Source: Acidimicrobiaceae bacterium (lineage in GTDB: Bacteria > Actinomycetota > Acidimicrobiia > Acidimicrobiales > RAAP-2). Taken from it: 35,871 nucleotides of DNA. Made by a program: the position numbers and the translations under genes. The notes under the pieces were generated by a model. It was given only the letters and a program-made list of their open reading frames with translations. It was not told where the DNA came from and did not search any database. This document shows positions 32,647-35,871 of the stretch, in pieces. Location: the NCBI GenBank assembly GCA_003141815.1, contig PLNQ01000112.1, positions 1 to 35,871 on the forward strand. The letters run 5' to 3'. How positions within the stretch are numbered: position 1 is the first letter of the stretch; every line of letters begins with the position of its first letter.

Positions 32647-34287
32647 TTACTTGACGGTGTAGCGGATGCTGGTCCTCTTGCCGCTCGCGAACTTAATCGT
32701 GAGGGTGTAGGTGCCCTTCTTCAGTGTCGTCGCTTCCTTCACTCGAACCGTCAGTCTTGCGCTGGTGGCCCTGAGTACGGTCGCGCTAGTACCCCTAGGC
32801 CCGGTAATCCTGGGTCCGCCGGTGAAGTTCCTACCGATGATCGTCAGGACGACGGTGCGGCCATGAACCGCGGCGCCAGAGACCCTGAGGGCCTTCGGCA
32901 CGGGTTTCACGATGGGCGGTGTGGTGCCCGTGACGACCAACGCGTACGAGAACGTGCCGGCGTCGCCGCTCGCGTCAGTCGTGGTGCCGGTCGCGGTGTA
33001 CGTACCGGCCTTCAACGCGCCAGAGGTGGACACGGCCCCTGAACTAGAGACCGCGACGCTTGGCGAACCAGTGGACTGCGTGTACGACACGGTGCCCTGG
33101 TTGCCACTCGTGGTGAGTTGATCCTTGAAACTCGACGCCGAACCCACGGCGATGGTGTTCGTCACGGGGAGGTTCTGAGAAATCACCTTCGCCTTCGCTG
33201 TGAAGCTGAATGATGCGTCAATCCATGAGGGCGCGCCAGCGCCGCAGATGGTCGCGGCGTGGGTGTCGTTACTCGGGTACGGAGTGGTGTTGACCTCGCA
33301 GAGGACCACCGTGTACGCCGTGCCGGCAACAACGGTCGCTGGCACCGTGATGGTGCCACCAAGGACGGGCGGACTCAACGTCTTGCCGTTGTAGCAGTCG
33401 TTCGAAATGGTGACGCCCGACGCGGGACCGCCGCCTATGGCTGTGGACGTGCCGGTAACGAACCAGACGTCAGCGAGGTACGGCCCAGGTGCGTTGCCGT
33501 ACCCGACCCCGGTACAACTATTCGGTGCGATCGCGGGCGTTGTACCGGCGGCCGCTGCTTGGACCGCTTGGACGGCGCTGCCCCACCAGTAACCGGTGTT
33601 GCCCGTGGCGTCGGCGACGTTGATGAGACTGCCCTCGGAACCCGTCGTTTGGAGCGGCTGGATACTGGGCGGGCTAGGTACCGTGGACTGCGAAGCGTAC
33701 TGAATCAAGTACTCAGCGCCGGTAACGGGCGCTAGTTGCGTGCTCGCAACCGCGATTGCGCAACCAAAGAGTCCGGCGTTGATCTCGGCCTGCGTCGGGG
33801 GGCAGACGCCGTTGGCGTCAGCGGTTGCAAATGTGGCCGGTACTGCGAACGTGGCGATCGAACACGATCCGGCGGTTCCCGCAGGACAGCCGGTGCTGGT
33901 CGCGCTTGGCGCGAAGGTACCAAGGGCACTCGTGTCGGCTTCAGTCGTTGGGATGACGCCCGACGTGCCGACGGCCGCGAGAAGCGAGGCTTCGGCGGCG
34001 ATCCCGGCACCAGAGGACGTGTTGCAGTTAAAGGTGACCACCGTGGTGCCAGCAACGACGCCGACGATCAACGTCTGCCCGGGAACTGCCGTGCCCGCCC
34101 CGGTGACGGTGATGTTGCAGGGTAACGGCGGGGCGGCGTGCGGCGTGCCTGACGCGGCTGACGCGCTGCCGACCGAGATGAGTGTCAGGCCCGCGACCAT
34201 GGCCAGGGCCGACGCGCCCGAGAAGGCGGACATCACCGACGCTCGACGCGTAGGACGAAACTGCGATTTACTAAATGGATTTCTCAT
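32647..34287 (-). CDS. Secreted Ig-like/IPT-like surface protein
   Basis: A 546-aa exported protein. ATG 34287 follows GGAGAA; a long signal peptide (basic RRASVMSAF, then GASALAMVAGLTLISVGSASA) ends at about residue 45. The mature part is rich in Thr, Ser, Gly, Ala and Val, with spaced Cys that could form disulfides (CNITV, FNCNTS, STGCPAG, GSCSI and others). The last 80 residues resemble an IPT/TIG-type Ig-like unit (VVLTIIGRNFTGGPRITGP through KKGTYTLTIKF). No enzyme motif is seen. It has its own promoter candidate and a strong terminator, so it is probably a monocistronic, well-expressed surface or matrix protein. Confidence 0.72.
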   Translation of the reverse strand: MRNPFSKSQFRPTRRASVMSAFSGASALAMVAGLTLISVGSASAASGTPHAAPPLPCNITVTGAGTAVPGQTLIVGVVAGTTVVTFNCNTSSGAGIAAEASLLAAVGTSGVIPTTEADTSALGTFAPSATSTGCPAGTAGSCSIATFAVPATFATADANGVCPPTQAEINAGLFGCAIAVASTQLAPVTGAEYLIQYASQSTVPSPPSIQPLQTTGSEGSLINVADATGNTGYWWGSAVQAVQAAAAGTTPAIAPNSCTGVGYGNAPGPYLADVWFVTGTSTAIGGGPASGVTISNDCYNGKTLSPPVLGGTITVPATVVAGTAYTVVLCEVNTTPYPSNDTHAATICGAGAPSWIDASFSFTAKAKVISQNLPVTNTIAVGSASSFKDQLTTSGNQGTVSYTQSTGSPSVAVSSSGAVSTSGALKAGTYTATGTTTDASGDAGTFSYALVVTGTTPPIVKPVPKALRVSGAAVHGRTVVLTIIGRNFTGGPRITGPRGTSATVLRATSARLTVRVKEATTLKKGTYTLTIKFASGKRTSIRYTVK

Positions 34288-34624
34288 GGATTCTCCGTAG
34301 CTGCTCAATGTTGTCGATGAATCATTAGGCGGTCTTAAAGATTTTTCGCCGTCATAACGACTATAGAGGTGGCCCATGTGTCACACAAGGTGACGACGCA
34401 CCTCGTCAGGTTCGAAAATACGGTTGATACGTGGATCATGTCTCCCTTTGACGCAAGTGCTACGAGAACGTCACGCAAACGTCATTTGCTTCGTCGAACA
34501 ATGATCGCAGCAACATTGGCGAATCTTGACAAAGTGTCACCACTTGAATTCACATATAACTTTCAAGAATTGGATTACAGAGGTTCGACGATTGTTCACT
34601 GATTGCATCGCCGACCGCATATTC
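34288..34624. other. Intergenic region upstream of the secreted protein gene
   Basis: AT-richer than its flanks. It contains the candidate promoter described at 34360-34388. The ABC ATPase gene upstream ends at 34625; no hairpin terminator for it was recognised. Confidence 0.4.
34360..34388 (-). promoter_or_regulatory. Candidate promoter of the secreted surface protein
   Basis: On the minus strand TTGTGT (34383-34388), a 17-base spacer and TATAGT (34360-34365) form a good sigma-70-type match, giving an expected leader of about 65 bases before ATG 34287. Confidence 0.45.
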
Positions 34625-35710
34625 CTACTTCTCGATGAAGTTGGCTCCTTCGATATCGGGCCACGCGACGACGCCACCGCGAATTTCAAGGCTGACCTTC
34701 GAATCACGCGCGGGGAGATTTGACGCGTCCGACGTTCTCACGGTCAACGTCGTGGCGCCATCGAAGTCCGCGAGAAGTTTTAGTACTGCGTCATGTCCGT
34801 AGAACTCGGTGGCGACAACACGAGCGGTGCCGACGGCGTCATCGTGAGTAGTTCCGAGGATGATCTGTTCGGGGCGAACGAGGACGAGGAGTTTTGTCCC
34901 ATCGATCACGCCACCTTCGATAGACGCGGCATTCTCTAGTTCGAGTAGGCCGAGAGGCGTGTCAACGACGCCGTCTTTGGCGATGCCCTTAAGGAAGTTG
35001 ACGTCGCCGAACTCGCGCGCCAACTCGGGCGAGGACGGTCGCGCGTAGATGCGAGCGGGCGTGTCGAACTGACTGATGCGCCCCTCACGAATGATTGCGA
35101 CACGATCGGCGAGCGAGAGTGCTTCGTCTTGATCGTGGGTAACGAGAATCGCCGTCGTGCCTGCGTTTCGCAGTACTTCGCGGACGTCGTGGCGTACCGC
35201 CGCTCGAAGACTCGCGTCTAGCGAAGAGAAGGGCTCATCGAGGAGCACGAGCGCAGGGTCGATAGCGAGACCGCGCGCCAGTGCGACGCGTTGTTGCTGA
35301 CCGCCCGAGAGTTGGTGGGGGTATCGCTCGGCCATTCCGCCCAGACCGACCATCTCGAGCAACTCGGTGACGCGCTTGCCACGACGGTCTCGGCGCGCGA
35401 GTCCAAAGCCCACGTTGCGTTCCACGGAGAGATGCGGGAAGAGACTCCCGTCTTGGGGAACGTAACCAATCCGGCGCTTTTCGGGCTCGACGAAGTGCGA
35501 CTCATCGTCAACGATCTCGTTCCCAAGTCGCACAGTCCCTCGTTCGGCGCGCTCGAAGCCAGCGATCACGCGTAATAACGTGGTCTTGCCACTACCCGAA
35601 GGTCCGAGTATCGAGACGAACATCCCCGCCGGAACGTTGAGGTTGAGATCCCGCAGGACGCCCTGGGTGCCGTAGGACTTATCGAGACCAACGATTTCGA
35701 GTTCGTTCAC
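34625..35710 (-). CDS. ABC transporter ATP-binding protein, FbpC-like
   Basis: ATPase subunit of an importer of the iron(III)/thiamine/polyamine class, 361 aa. Walker A GPSGSGKTT (about residues 36-44), Q-loop YVPQDGSLFPHLSV, signature LSGGQQQR, Walker B LVLLDEPFSSLD and switch His in LVTHDQDEA are all intact, so it should be active. A C-terminal TOBE-like regulatory region follows (LLVLVRPEQIILG and KVSLEIRGG). VPQDGSLFPHL fits the iron-type FbpC group, but the substrate is not proven. GTG 35710 overlaps the permease stop by one base (TAGTG), so the two are translationally coupled. The binding protein gene would lie beyond the window. Confidence 0.88.
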   Translation of the reverse strand: MNELEIVGLDKSYGTQGVLRDLNLNVPAGMFVSILGPSGSGKTTLLRVIAGFERAERGTVRLGNEIVDDESHFVEPEKRRIGYVPQDGSLFPHLSVERNVGFGLARRDRRGKRVTELLEMVGLGGMAERYPHQLSGGQQQRVALARGLAIDPALVLLDEPFSSLDASLRAAVRHDVREVLRNAGTTAILVTHDQDEALSLADRVAIIREGRISQFDTPARIYARPSSPELAREFGDVNFLKGIAKDGVVDTPLGLLELENAASIEGGVIDGTKLLVLVRPEQIILGTTHDDAVGTARVVATEFYGHDAVLKLLADFDGATTLTVRTSDASNLPARDSKVSLEIRGGVVAWPDIEGANFIEK

Positions 35711-35871
35711 TACGCAACCTTTCGAACGGGTGACGGACCTTGACGCAAGGGGAGTCGATCGAAGAATCGACCAAGTAGGTACGCCGGTAACGCCGCGAGG
35801 GCGATGATGAGCAGCGCGAACGGCGCGGCCTGGCCGTAGGAGAGGTTCTGTTGGTACGACCAGAACTGCGT
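35710..35871 (-). CDS. ABC transporter permease, C-terminal end (partial)
   Basis: The gene runs off the right edge. The 53 visible codons read into a hydrophobic last helix (GQAAPFALLIIALAALPAYLL) and a short basic tail (GRFFDRLPLRQ), as at the end of FbpB-type permeases. It is coupled to the ATPase gene by a one-base stop/start overlap. Family placement rests on position and the final helix. Confidence 0.65.
   Translation of the reverse strand, partial: TQFWSYQQNLSYGQAAPFALLIIALAALPAYLLGRFFDRLPLRQGPSPVRKVA

Overview
The window looks like a chromosomal segment of a high-GC actinobacterium, most likely a member or relative of the class Acidimicrobiia. Evidence: two WhiB-family regulators; an AAA ATPase/VWA pair of the mycobacterial Rv0958/Rv0959 type; a block holding a DUF2342 protein, a membrane PDZ-Lon protease and a UPF0182 protein, which are neighbours in mycobacteria too (Rv3193c-Rv3195); many GTG/TTG starts; and secreted proteins with repeated GYYVLRANG/GGYWIV units of a kind common in Acidimicrobiia. 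The class assignment is inference. No rRNA, intact tRNA, CRISPR array or complete mobile element was seen.

Left part (1-14.7 kb) is accessory-like: two secreted proteins (a CHAP peptidoglycan hydrolase and an unknown); a TetR regulator divergent from a 14-TM MFS exporter with palindromes between them; a YihY/BrkB membrane protein; and a scar in which the 3' end of an NRAMP metal transporter abuts the zinc-ribbon end of a TnpB gene. Small genes (CsbD and others), a CADD-like diiron protein, ribose-5-phosphate isomerase A, a secreted repeat protein, a truncated DUF4331 gene with its Tat-exported partner, a second TetR and a frameshifted LysR gene follow. At least four genes here are broken or truncated.

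Middle part (14.8-21.4 kb): a TDT/SLAC1-type transporter divergent from the broken LysR gene; the AAA ATPase and VWA genes, overlapping by one base; and two convergent WhiB genes flanking a formiminotransferase-domain gene.

Core block (21.4-31.1 kb): a DUF2342 protein without its HExxH motif and an HtrA-like membrane protein without a catalytic triad (overlapping genes); an MreB-like protein with an altered nucleotide-binding loop; a HEAT-repeat protein; a membrane PDZ-Lon protease with an intact Ser/Lys dyad; a DivIVA-like coiled-coil protein ending in a phage Mu F-like Cys/His tail; and a large UPF0182 membrane protein. I propose that these form an envelope or cell-pole assembly with one active protease and two non-catalytic protease-fold partners. 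This is the best candidate here for an undescribed system, and it is a hypothesis.

Right part (31.1-35.9 kb): a GlcD-type FAD oxidoreductase, a secreted Ig-like/IPT-like protein with a clear terminator and candidate promoter, and an FbpC-like ABC ATPase overlapping the end of its permease gene, which runs off the window.
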